DNA from: Bacteroidales bacterium
GTDB lineage: Bacteria; Bacteroidota; Bacteroidia; Bacteroidales; VadinHA17
Direction: 5' to 3'
Assembly (NCBI GenBank): GCA_022865305.1
Contig: JALHSP010000138.1
Coordinates: 1 to 64,000 of the forward strand
Length of the DNA: 64,000 nucleotides
Numbering within the stretch: position 1 is the first letter of the stretch; the number at the start of each line of letters is the position of its first letter. The position numbers and the translations under genes are program-made. Shown here in pieces: positions 1-7,794 of the stretch. The notes below the pieces were generated by a model. That model saw only the letters and a program-made list of their open reading frames with translations, searched no databases and was not told where the DNA came from.

Positions 1-25
1 GAGCAAAAACAAACCTTCCTTTATT

Positions 26-51
26 CACGGTTTTTCGCTAAAAATACCGTG
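26..51. terminator. Possible hairpin terminator of a gene left of the window
   Basis: A CACGGT arm pairs with ACCGTG, extended by a T/A stretch after one mismatch, with a 6-nt loop. No strong T-run follows, so this is weak. No coding sequence is visible between the window edge and position 163, so it could end a gene outside the window. Confidence 0.3.
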
Positions 52-163
52 ATTTGAAATCAAAAAATCAAAGAACTTCTATAATTTACTGAATTATAAT
101 ATTATACAAACTTTATTTTAAAAACAACGCAACACTAGTGAGCTGAATATTAAAACCATAAAT

Positions 164-829
164 ATGGACCATTATCTGAAAAAGTTAATCGCAGAGGGTG
201 AAAATCAACAGCTTGACTTTAAGTACTGCGTTTCTGACAGCAGAAAGATTGCAAGGACATTATCAGCTTTTGCAAACAGCGATGGTGGAAGATTACTTAT
301 TGGAGTAAGGGATAATGGAAGTATTGCCGGAGTTAAATCTGATGAAGAATATTATATGGTTGATACAGCTGCGCTGCTTTTTTGCCGGCCTGAAATTACT
401 TTCAGTACAAAACAACATACAACAGGCGGAAAAACCATACTGGAGGTTGAGGTGATCAAAGGAAAGAAAAGACCATATCAGGCTAAAGATGAAAACGGGA
501 AGTGGCTGTCATACTTCAGGCACCATGATCAGAACCTTGTAGCAAATAAAGTATTACTTCAGGTATGGAGAAAAGAGGAAAAGAGATCCGGGGTATTGGT
601 AAAATTCGGTAAGGCTGAAAACTCTCTGATGGATTATCTGGGGAAAAATGGATCAATTACATTATCAAAGTTCAGAAAAATGGCCCGGATTTCGTCATAT
701 AAAGCTGAATTGATACTGGCAAACCTTATTATATTCAAAGTTTTAATTATGAAGGCATCAGAAAAAGGTTTCAGTTATGAACTTAATCCAGATGAACCCT
801 TGAACTTAAATCACTATCCTATTAAGTGA
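164..829 (+). CDS. AlbA_2 (Schlafen-type) putative DNA-binding protein
   Basis: Predicted 221-residue cytoplasmic protein. The N-terminal ~120 residues carry the AlbA_2 pattern: an acidic/QLDFK stretch near residue 16, then a region ending SDGGRLLIGVRDNG (residues 39-52) that resembles the nucleotide- or nucleic-acid-binding core of this family. The C-terminal ~75 residues look like a winged-helix-type extension (helix-rich, TLSKFRKMARIS). In Bacteroidota such short AlbA_2 proteins are common and mostly uncharacterised; a regulatory role is inferred. It is monocistronic, with about 140 bp before the next gene. The ATG at 164 follows an AT-rich leader without a clear Shine-Dalgarno, as is usual in the phylum. 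Confidence 0.75.
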   Translation: MDHYLKKLIAEGENQQLDFKYCVSDSRKIARTLSAFANSDGGRLLIGVRDNGSIAGVKSDEEYYMVDTAALLFCRPEITFSTKQHTTGGKTILEVEVIKGKKRPYQAKDENGKWLSYFRHHDQNLVANKVLLQVWRKEEKRSGVLVKFGKAENSLMDYLGKNGSITLSKFRKMARISSYKAELILANLIIFKVLIMKASEKGFSYELNPDEPLNLNHYPIK

Positions 830-978
830 TGCAGCCGGGTTTTTTAAAAACTAATTGACCTTATTTCTGAAACCATATTTATTTTTTTATTATGCCTCCG
901 GAAATATCGCGAACTGAAAATTTTTCTAATATTGGAGTCCTGATATTAATTCTGACAATAATATTCTAAGTGAGTAAA

Positions 979-2505
979 ATGGGAATTACAAATCACACCG
1001 GATTTGATAATGATAAATACCTTAAGGAGCAGACATCTGCTATTCTCGAAAGAGTGAACCGGTTTAACCATAAACTTTACCTGGAATTTGGGGGCAAAAT
1101 TTTATATGATTATCATGCAGCCAGAGTGCTGCCGGGATTTGATCCGAACGTTAAGATGCGGCTTTTGCAAATATTAAAAGACAAGATTGATGTAATCTTA
1201 TGTATTCATGCAGGTGCAATTGAAAGAAGAAAAGTCAGGGCCGATTTTGGGATTACTTACGATGTTGATGCATTAAAAACAATTGATGATTTCAGGGACT
1301 GGGGGATAGATATCACAGCCGTGGTTATTACGCGTTATCAGAATCAATCACCTGCAAAAGCCTTTAAGAACAAGCTCGAGTTAAGGGGGATCAAGGTATA
1401 TTTACATTATCCTACAAAAGGATATCCTACAGATGTTGACCTGATTGTAAGCGACCAGGGATATGGGGCAAACGAATACATCAGGACCACGCATCCTATT
1501 GTAATCGTCACAGGGCCGGGGCCGGGCAGCGGTAAGCTTGCCACCTGCCTGTGCAATCTTTACCATGAGTATAAAAACGGAATTAAGGCCGGATATGCAA
1601 AATTTGAAACATTTCCGATCTGGGACCTGCCTGTCGATCATGAGGTAAATCTTGCCTATGAAGCCGCCACTGTTGATTTGGATGATAGAGTGTTAATTGA
1701 TGAACATCACTTAAGGGCTTATAATGTAAAGACTGTAAATTATAACCGTGATATAGAAGCGTTTCATTTGCTTAAAAGGATCATTGAAAAAATAACAGGC
1801 GGTGAGTCTATGTATCAATCTCCGACTGATATGGGAGTAAACCGTGCCAGTGCGGGCATTGTGAATGACAGTATAATCACAGAAGCATCTTATCAGGAGA
1901 TTATCAGGAGATACTTCAGGTGTGCTGTGGAATATGCAATGGGCTTACTTGATAAAGACACCCTCAATCGGATCATTGCAATCATGAAAAATACAGGTGT
2001 AAAAGTTGAAGACCGAAAAGTGGTGTTACCTGCTAGAGAAGCTGCAAAAGACGCTGAAAAAAGTGGAAAAGGCAATGCTGGATTCTATTGCGGAGCTGCC
2101 ATTGAATTGCATGACGGGACAATTATTACAGGCAAAAACTCGCCCCTGATGCATGCTTCTTCAAGTCTGATCTTAAATGCTACCAAACACCTGGCCGGAC
2201 TCCCCGATAAAATGTACCTTTTACCCGAAAACATAATTGATTCGGTAACACATCTGAAAAAAGACATATTGAATGGGAAAATGGTAAGTCTGGATGTGGA
2301 TGAGACATTGATTGTGCTTGGTATAAGTGCTTTATCTAATCCGGCTGCGAAAATGGCATTGGAAAACCTGAAATTGTTGCGTGATTGCGAAGTACATCTT
2401 ACGCATATCCCAACCCCGGGCGATGAAGCAGGATGGCGAAAATTAAAGGTAAACCTGACATGCGATCCTGAATATTCAAGTAAAAGCCTTTTTATTAGCG
2501 GATGA
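979..2505 (+). CDS. DUF1846 / UPF0371 family protein
   Basis: 508-residue protein that matches the DUF1846 (UPF0371) family from end to end: N-terminal GFDNDKYLKEQ, a P-loop-like TGPGPGSGKLATCL around residues 178-191 and a conserved C-terminal region with the LGISALSNPAAKMAL stretch. Family members are about 500 residues, so this is full length. The fold is known from structural genomics but the reaction is not established. A GTG at 970 could add three residues; I prefer ATG 979 because homologues begin directly before the GFDN motif. It converges on the GH5 gene, with a hairpin between them. Confidence 0.85.
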   Translation: MGITNHTGFDNDKYLKEQTSAILERVNRFNHKLYLEFGGKILYDYHAARVLPGFDPNVKMRLLQILKDKIDVILCIHAGAIERRKVRADFGITYDVDALKTIDDFRDWGIDITAVVITRYQNQSPAKAFKNKLELRGIKVYLHYPTKGYPTDVDLIVSDQGYGANEYIRTTHPIVIVTGPGPGSGKLATCLCNLYHEYKNGIKAGYAKFETFPIWDLPVDHEVNLAYEAATVDLDDRVLIDEHHLRAYNVKTVNYNRDIEAFHLLKRIIEKITGGESMYQSPTDMGVNRASAGIVNDSIITEASYQEIIRRYFRCAVEYAMGLLDKDTLNRIIAIMKNTGVKVEDRKVVLPAREAAKDAEKSGKGNAGFYCGAAIELHDGTIITGKNSPLMHASSSLILNATKHLAGLPDKMYLLPENIIDSVTHLKKDILNGKMVSLDVDETLIVLGISALSNPAAKMALENLKLLRDCEVHLTHIPTPGDEAGWRKLKVNLTCDPEYSSKSLFISG

Positions 2506-2596
2506 GTGATAATAAGGTAACTGGCTTCCCCACGTAAAGTCCGAATTATGTGCACGTTACAAAATCCGTCACCAATTCCGTCACCCTTTCAATAAA

Positions 2597-2626
2597 AATC
2601 CCGCAGATCATCGATCCTGCAGGATT
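2597..2626. terminator. Bidirectional terminator between convergent genes
   Basis: Arms AATCCCGCAG (2597-2606) and CTGCAGGATT (2617-2626) pair over 9 of 10 positions around a 10-nt loop. A T-rich stretch follows on the plus side and an A-run precedes it (T-run on the minus strand). It lies between the stops of the DUF1846 gene (+) and the GH5 gene (-). Confidence 0.5.
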
Positions 2627-2647
2627 AGCAGTTTGTTGTTTTTCTGA

Positions 2648-4321
2648 TCATTGTTGTATAACAATTATTTTTTTATTCAATATTGTTCTTGTTTCTTCTA
2701 TAATATGAAGTATATATTCTCCCGGTCTGAGATCAGAGATCCTGATTCTCCCATTTCCAACTGTGCCTGTGCACTTAAGCTGCCCGTTTAAATCATATAT
2801 CCGGTATTGATTAAAAGGTTTTATGTTTTCCACAATTAAGAATTGACTGGCCGGAATCGGGTAAACTTTTAACAGGCGGCTTTTGTCATCTGTAATGTTA
2901 TCTAAATCAGAGATCTGGATATTCATTGTATCTCTTATTGAATAATGTAATGTATTAACCTTGTCAATATATTCGGAATTGAAGACCAATGTGTAACTCC
3001 CGGATGCAAGCTTGCCTAACCGGACCGAATCAATACAAGAGTTGATTGAACTGCCCCGGGGAATTTGTTCTTTATGGTAGGTTGTTATTTTTATTTCAGA
3101 ACCTTTCACAGCTACTTTAACAGAATCCGTTTCAGTACAGGAATTTGGCATTTTAATAAACAACCTTACTAATATTGAATCATCTTCTGAGGCTTTCACC
3201 GGGCTGATGCTGATACCTTCAGAGGACCGTCCGTCAGAAATCACGGCACTATTCCCTGTCAGAGCTTCAACAAAGCCATTAAGCCATTTATTTTCAACAA
3301 TACTGTATGCTTTAAATACAACTCCAAAATCAAAATAACTCCAGCTGAATCCATTATTCTCAAATTGTGTTCTCACATAATTAGTCCATGTCAGACGGCT
3401 TTGATTATCTGCGAACATAATAGAGCCATATTCGCCGATTGTGACAGGACGTTTATTATTCCCTGACCAGTTCCTTATAATGGAAATATCTTCCAGGACA
3501 GCATTTTTTTCACTGCCTGTACCCGACCAGGTTGTCCCTAGGAACTGATTTAAATCTGTCCAGGTACTCCACCATGCACCCTGCTGGGCAAACTGATAAG
3601 GGAGGTAGTATCGTGTGCTTACAATAACATTTTGTTCTGATTGCGGGATATTCAGCTTTACGAGTGACTGATGACTTCCATAATCCGGGGCATCTATTAT
3701 CAGCGTTCTGTCGTTGTCTTTAACCCTTATGGTATCTATTATCTTTGGCATTAATTGATTCCATTTATCAGGGGTCAGATTAACTTCAGGTTCATTCAGC
3801 ACTTCAAAGAACAGACGTTCATGGTCAACTGACAGATAATGATCGGTCAGTTGCTTCCATATAGCAAAAAACATGCTTAAATAAAGTTGATCGTCAGGAT
3901 GTTCGTAAAGTTCATTGAAATGATGAATGGTAATAATAACAGCCAGATTTCTTACCAGGCACCAGTTCATTATTTCATCAACCCTTTGTAAAAAAGTGGT
4001 CTCAATGTTAAATGGATAGCTGCGGCTCATATGTGCCGACCAGCATATAGGCAGCCTGACTGAATTGAATCCGGCATCGGCAATAGCCTGAATATATGAT
4101 TCCTTTATTACGAGTCCCCACTCCCCTTCACGGGGAGCTTCAAGGGCATTCCCAAAATTTATGCCCCTGCCAATTTTTTTCTTCCTGGTAAAAGCTAATG
4201 AGGTATCAGCCTGGTTATTTACTTCTGCAATGACCTCGCTATCAGGAGAGAACCAACCAAAAAATAAAAACGCTATGCTTATAAAAAGCACAGATTGTTT
4301 TATTTTAAAGATGGTTTTCAT
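2648..4321 (-). CDS. Secreted GH5 endoglucanase-like glycoside hydrolase with T9SS sorting domain
   Basis: 557-residue exported protein. The N-terminus is a signal peptide (KIKQSVLFISIAFLFFGW). A GH5 TIM barrel spans about residues 45-350, with VRLPICW (Arg89), TIHH (133-134), acid/base in LNEP (Asn176-Glu177), nucleophile in IGEYG (Glu297) and a WSYFDFG strand. Between them the usual His-x-Tyr motif reads RYY: the His is replaced by Arg237. A beta-sandwich linker follows, and residues ~480-557 form a type A T9SS C-terminal domain (LLKVYPIPASQFLIVEN through GEYILHI), so it should be secreted or surface-anchored. Expected role: hydrolysis of beta-1,4/1,3-glucan or mannan. Start: ATG 4321 has an AAAGAA-type ribosome site; the upstream in-frame start at 4384 would overlap the preceding gene. 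Confidence 0.85.
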   Translation of the reverse strand: MKTIFKIKQSVLFISIAFLFFGWFSPDSEVIAEVNNQADTSLAFTRKKKIGRGINFGNALEAPREGEWGLVIKESYIQAIADAGFNSVRLPICWSAHMSRSYPFNIETTFLQRVDEIMNWCLVRNLAVIITIHHFNELYEHPDDQLYLSMFFAIWKQLTDHYLSVDHERLFFEVLNEPEVNLTPDKWNQLMPKIIDTIRVKDNDRTLIIDAPDYGSHQSLVKLNIPQSEQNVIVSTRYYLPYQFAQQGAWWSTWTDLNQFLGTTWSGTGSEKNAVLEDISIIRNWSGNNKRPVTIGEYGSIMFADNQSRLTWTNYVRTQFENNGFSWSYFDFGVVFKAYSIVENKWLNGFVEALTGNSAVISDGRSSEGISISPVKASEDDSILVRLFIKMPNSCTETDSVKVAVKGSEIKITTYHKEQIPRGSSINSCIDSVRLGKLASGSYTLVFNSEYIDKVNTLHYSIRDTMNIQISDLDNITDDKSRLLKVYPIPASQFLIVENIKPFNQYRIYDLNGQLKCTGTVGNGRIRISDLRPGEYILHIIEETRTILNKKIIVIQQ

Positions 4322-4349
4322 TTTATGTTCTTTTGAAATGATCTTTGAT

Positions 4350-5000
4350 TTAAGTCCCAGCAATATTCCTGTTTTTTTTGTCACGATAGAGTGTCCCTCC
4401 TTTGGTCAGCCATGACACACCGAAAGCAACAAGAGCAACAGTTTCAGCATAGAAAAGGAAGTCAGATTGCGGATGATTAGCTTCGAAGAAGATAAAGAAT
4501 AACATCATTGCAATCAGACAGGCAATCATGACTGATCCGCAAATAATATAAATTTTATTCCTTGTCAGTTTTCGCTTTGAAGGATTCACTTCTTTCCTGG
4601 TAAACAAAAACAGTGAAAATCCAGCAAGGATGAGAAAGAAACAAACCGCACAGATAAAATGTACTGTCGCTGAAAAGTTATATGGTCCTTCTTCAACCGT
4701 CGGAAACAGCGCAATTCCAACAGCAAAGAACCCAGCCAGATTCCCCGCCCGGTTATCCCATTTATCATAGCCTTTATAGAAAAACATAAATAAAGCTATT
4801 GCGCAAATTGCGCCGATAAAAACATCTCGCATCCCGCTGAAGTAATAAAGACTGATATTTCTTCGAACAATTTCTCCCTTAAAGAACAGAGATACTCCGA
4901 GCACCAGTACAAATGGCAATAAGATACCTATCCATCCGACTGTATTCCGTAAAGCCAGATATGAATAGGTCTGGTTTAAGTGTGTATCATTCGATCCCAT
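4350..5000 (-). CDS. Predicted six-helix membrane protein (DUF998-like)
   Basis: 216 residues with about six hydrophobic segments (roughly residues 18-40, 55-75, 85-103, 108-132, 148-172 and 180-198). The order of helices and the conserved-looking RRNISLYYFSGMRDVFIG segment after helix 1 recall DUF998-type integral membrane proteins; I am not certain of the family. It has no catalytic motif I can name. It lies 116 bp downstream of the ABC permease and 28 bp upstream of the GH5 start (4321), so it may share a transcript with either. Function unknown. Confidence 0.6.
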   Translation of the reverse strand: MGSNDTHLNQTYSYLALRNTVGWIGILLPFVLVLGVSLFFKGEIVRRNISLYYFSGMRDVFIGAICAIALFMFFYKGYDKWDNRAGNLAGFFAVGIALFPTVEEGPYNFSATVHFICAVCFFLILAGFSLFLFTRKEVNPSKRKLTRNKIYIICGSVMIACLIAMMLFFIFFEANHPQSDFLFYAETVALVAFGVSWLTKGGTLYRDKKNRNIAGT

Positions 5001-5088
5001 GTAAATACGGTTTTAATCTTATGCGAATTTAATTAATGCGAAATAGTCTGACAAAAATGGTCTTGCAAGTCATGCAGGTCGTTTGCTT

Positions 5089-5110
5089 TTCTCCTTTCTC
5101 CTTTTATCTT
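5089..5110 (+). repeat. CTCCTT pyrimidine repeat, copy 1
   Basis: TTCTCCTTTCTCCTT followed by TTATCTT, directly after the stop of the ABC permease gene. It matches the copy at 6853-6874 at 21 of 22 positions, in the same orientation. Confidence 0.6.
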
Positions 5111-5116
5111 TTATCT

Positions 5117-5926
5117 TTATATATAAATATCCTTCCGGTTATAAAGCCTGTAAGAGAGCACTGTCAGCAATAAAGAAATGCCGATAAAATATAACAGATG
5201 CCAAAAATCTATTGTATAGGCCGGGTTAGTTGCATCTGTATTAACATATCTGAACGGGCTCAGGTATCCTATTTTTGCAATGCCTTCCGTGATCTTTGAA
5301 AGAGTGAAAATAAAATAAAAAATTAAAACCAATCCTATGCTGAAAGTTGTGATCGGCTTTGCCCTTTTAACAAGGGTTGACAAAAAAAGCCCGATAGCAC
5401 CGAACAGGATATTCAGCAGCAGGGTATAGAGGGAAAGAATTAAAAATGCCCTTATGCTGAAGGGGCCGTTCTTAAACAGCTCCAGCGATATAAATCCTGC
5501 CAGGGCAGTTACAAGGTTCAATAAAAACACATTAAGGGTAAGAACTGCCAGCTTGCTGACGAATATCTCGCTGCGGGTAAGGGGACGTGTAAGCAGATAT
5601 TCTGCAGTTTTATTGTATTCTTCCTTGAGCAGGATACCTGAAGAGAGTACAATGGCATAAATACTACCGAGCACCATCATGTAGATGATATTGTTGACAG
5701 CATAGAATCCAAGTACAGAAAGAAAATCGTTGAAATTCGAAATGCCTTTGAACTGAAGCAATTCACCGGGAATCAGACTCATCATACCTATGATCTTTGA
5801 CTGGTTTTCCACAAAAACAGGGTAGACTGCCATAGTAACCGAAATGAATAAGGTTATTACGATCATCCACACTATGAGACTGAGTGCGTTTCTTCTCAGC
5901 TCCTTTAAAAACAGGTTCCTGTTCAT
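5117..5926 (-). CDS. ABC transporter permease (ABC-2 type)
   Basis: 269-residue inner-membrane protein with about six transmembrane helices (near residues 18-36, 70-100, 110-130, 140-165, 172-195 and 240-258). The sequence LLKEEYNKTAEYLLTRPLTRSEIFVSKL, after helix 2, is the cytoplasmic coupling region typical of ABC-2 exporters of the NosY/drug-export kind. It lies 12 bp downstream of the ATPase gene, on the same strand, so the two form one exporter. Substrate unknown. Confidence 0.85.
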   Translation of the reverse strand: MNRNLFLKELRRNALSLIVWMIVITLFISVTMAVYPVFVENQSKIIGMMSLIPGELLQFKGISNFNDFLSVLGFYAVNNIIYMMVLGSIYAIVLSSGILLKEEYNKTAEYLLTRPLTRSEIFVSKLAVLTLNVFLLNLVTALAGFISLELFKNGPFSIRAFLILSLYTLLLNILFGAIGLFLSTLVKRAKPITTFSIGLVLIFYFIFTLSKITEGIAKIGYLSPFRYVNTDATNPAYTIDFWHLLYFIGISLLLTVLSYRLYNRKDIYI

Positions 5927-5938
5927 TTATCCTCTGCC

Positions 5939-6829
5939 TTATAATTTGTAATAGTGCATGAAAATTTCGTCAAGTGACGGTTCTTCGATCATCAGGTTAG
6001 TTATCTTATTTCCCGACAGCATACTGACAAGCTCATTGATATTACCCGAGTACATAAAGGATAATATGTTGCCAGATCCGGTGATTACACTTTCACTGCC
6101 AGGGATGCTGAAGTTTTCTTTCCCCACCTGATCTTCAAACTCGATATACACCTTTTTCAATTGTTTTTTTCTCAGGGTTTCAATGTCCTCCACCTGAATG
6201 ATTTTTCCTTCTTTAATGATGGCTACTCTTTTACAGAGCATCTGAACCTCACCGAGTATATGTGAAGAGAAAAAGATGGTCATCCCTTTCTGGTTCTCTG
6301 AACGCAACAGTTCAAAGAAAACCGATTGCATCAGAGGGTCGAGCCCTGTTGTCGGCTCATCAAGTATGAGAAGCTTAGGGCTGTGCAGCAGGCTCTGAAC
6401 AATGGATACTTTCTTCCGGTTTCCCATGGAGAGGTCTGCAATTTTCCGGTTAAGGTCCAGTTCAAACATTCCCGAGAGCTCAGCTATCCTCTGCTCCCCG
6501 TTCTGTACCTGGTAAAAACGGATACAATAGCTCAGGAATTCATGTACATCCATGGAAAAATATGCGCTGGCATCGGAAGGGATGTATCCGACCTGGCTTT
6601 TGATCTTCTTCGTTTCCCTGATAACATCCATTCCCATTATCCTTGCACTGCCACCGGTCGGGAAGATCATGTTCATCAATATCCGTATCGTTGTCGATTT
6701 GCCGGCTCCATTGGGTCCTATAAAACCAAAAATCTCTCCTTCACCGATCTCCAGGTTAACATGTTCAATGCCCCTGGCTTTCCCGTAGAATTTTGAAAGA
6801 TCTGTTATATCAATAATTGGTGTCTTCAT
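5939..6829 (-). CDS. ABC transporter ATP-binding protein
   Basis: 296-residue cytoplasmic ATPase. Walker A GPNGAGKST is at 38-46, the signature LSMGN at 133-137, Walker B LLILDEP at 153-159 and the switch His in FFSSHILGE near 190. The C-terminal ~80 residues form the accessory domain seen in NatA/NosF-type exporters, ending LMIEEPSLDEIFMHYYKL. It is cotranscribed with the permease downstream. With no substrate-binding protein nearby, export or lipid handling is more likely than import. Confidence 0.9.
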   Translation of the reverse strand: MKTPIIDITDLSKFYGKARGIEHVNLEIGEGEIFGFIGPNGAGKSTTIRILMNMIFPTGGSARIMGMDVIRETKKIKSQVGYIPSDASAYFSMDVHEFLSYCIRFYQVQNGEQRIAELSGMFELDLNRKIADLSMGNRKKVSIVQSLLHSPKLLILDEPTTGLDPLMQSVFFELLRSENQKGMTIFFSSHILGEVQMLCKRVAIIKEGKIIQVEDIETLRKKQLKKVYIEFEDQVGKENFSIPGSESVITGSGNILSFMYSGNINELVSMLSGNKITNLMIEEPSLDEIFMHYYKL

Positions 6830-6852
6830 TAATTATTTCACTTTGTTATACT

Positions 6853-6874
6853 TTCTCCTTTCTCCTTCTATCTT
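6853..6874 (+). repeat. CTCCTT pyrimidine repeat, copy 2
   Basis: TTCTCCTTTCTCCTT followed by CTATCTT, 24 bp upstream of the ABC ATPase start. One base differs from the copy at 5089-5110; together they bracket the ATPase-permease pair. Confidence 0.6.
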
Positions 6875-7020
6875 AATGCTCCGCCCCGTAAGTCACAGGG
6901 TAAAATAACGAACAAACTGGTTGTTTGCCTCAAATGGTGTGTTACTCAACAAATACAATTCTCACAGATAGCATTGTTTACCAAATTTACACCCGATAAA
7001 ATCACCCCGTCATTTCCATT

Positions 7021-7045
7021 GTCGCGCGTCCTGCGCCTTACGTCG
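7021..7045 (+). repeat. GC-rich 25-mer intergenic repeat, copy 1
   Basis: Core CGTCCTGCGCCTTACGTCG. Copies lie at 7728-7752 and 11384-11408, each differing from this one at 2-4 positions. The stop codon of the methyltransferase gene (7038-7040) falls inside this copy. Confidence 0.65.
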
Positions 7046-7619
7046 CGTGTTCTAATCCTCGCTTTGCCGCTAGTAACACTGTCCGGCTTAGAGATATCTT
7101 TGGCCTCTCAATAATTTCCAGGCCTGCTGATTCTGTTCTGGCAATCATCTTTTTGAATGACTTTTCTGTAACATGGATCTTCGGCTCTATGATCCAGATC
7201 CTTCCACCCGGATTCAGGACAGACTTCAGTTCCTCAAACATCCTCTGCTGATCCGGCACTTCATGGACCATCCAGAATGCCAGGACAAAATCCACCTTCC
7301 CCGGAATGCCAATCCTGTCACTCTGACAAAGATGTATTTCAACCCTCTTCTCCAGGTCCGTTCCCCTGATCTTACTGGCCATCTTTTCCAGCATCCTCAG
7401 CTGAAGATCAGCAGCAATAACCCTGCCTTCTTCACCTGCCAGCCTCGCAAGCTCTGCCGTAAAGTAACCGGGTCCGCAGCCTAAATCGAGCACAGTCATA
7501 CCTTCTCTGATGTACGGTCCCAGTATCTTCCGTGGTTTGTGCACTAACCTCCTTAGCAGGTTGTCGAGAGTGCCGGCTAACTCAGCCGGACAAACATATG
7601 GTTGTTTCTCTTTACCCAT
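7038..7619 (-). CDS. Class I SAM-dependent methyltransferase (UbiE-like)
   Basis: 193-residue cytoplasmic enzyme. Motif I VLDLGCGPGYF (about 44-54) binds SAM, VIAADLQLRML (about 68-78) is the acidic ribose-binding strand, and VDFVLAFWMVHEVPD (about 109-123) is the motif IV region. The fold is complete but short, and the acceptor is unknown. The last residues (HAT and stop) are encoded by a GC-rich intergenic repeat, so the natural C-terminus may have been replaced. A -7-like box TATATTTG (minus strand, 7643-7650) lies just upstream. Confidence 0.8.
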   Translation of the reverse strand: MGKEKQPYVCPAELAGTLDNLLRRLVHKPRKILGPYIREGMTVLDLGCGPGYFTAELARLAGEEGRVIAADLQLRMLEKMASKIRGTDLEKRVEIHLCQSDRIGIPGKVDFVLAFWMVHEVPDQQRMFEELKSVLNPGGRIWIIEPKIHVTEKSFKKMIARTESAGLEIIERPKISLSRTVLLAAKRGLEHAT

Positions 7620-7642
7620 GACGTTCTTTGCGAAATGTTATT

Positions 7643-7650
7643 CAAATATA
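7643..7650 (-). promoter_or_regulatory. Putative Bacteroidota -7 box for the methyltransferase gene
   Basis: Minus-strand TATATTTG fits TAnnTTTG, 24-31 bp upstream of the start at 7619. No clear -33 TTG at the expected spacing. Confidence 0.35.
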
Positions 7651-7727
7651 GCTTTTTGCACGGGTGAATAATTTATTTATAGCTATTTGATGAATGAAGA
7701 ATGCAGAACAAACAAACAGCGAAGTAA

Positions 7728-7752
7728 GTCGTGCGTCCTGCGCCTTGCGTCG
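7728..7752 (+). repeat. GC-rich 25-mer intergenic repeat, copy 2
   Basis: Core CGTCCTGCGCCTTGCGTCG, in the same orientation as the copies at 7021 and 11384. It lies between the methyltransferase start and the end of the decayed beta-helix gene. Confidence 0.65.
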
Positions 7753-7794
7753 ATAATTTTGATGCTGATTTCGGAAAGTGCTATAGAATGGATA

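Noticed and set aside
2085-2555. 156-codon minus-strand ORF antisense to the DUF1846 gene
   Set aside because: It is a shadow of a strongly conserved plus-strand protein and has no recognisable family or ribosome site.
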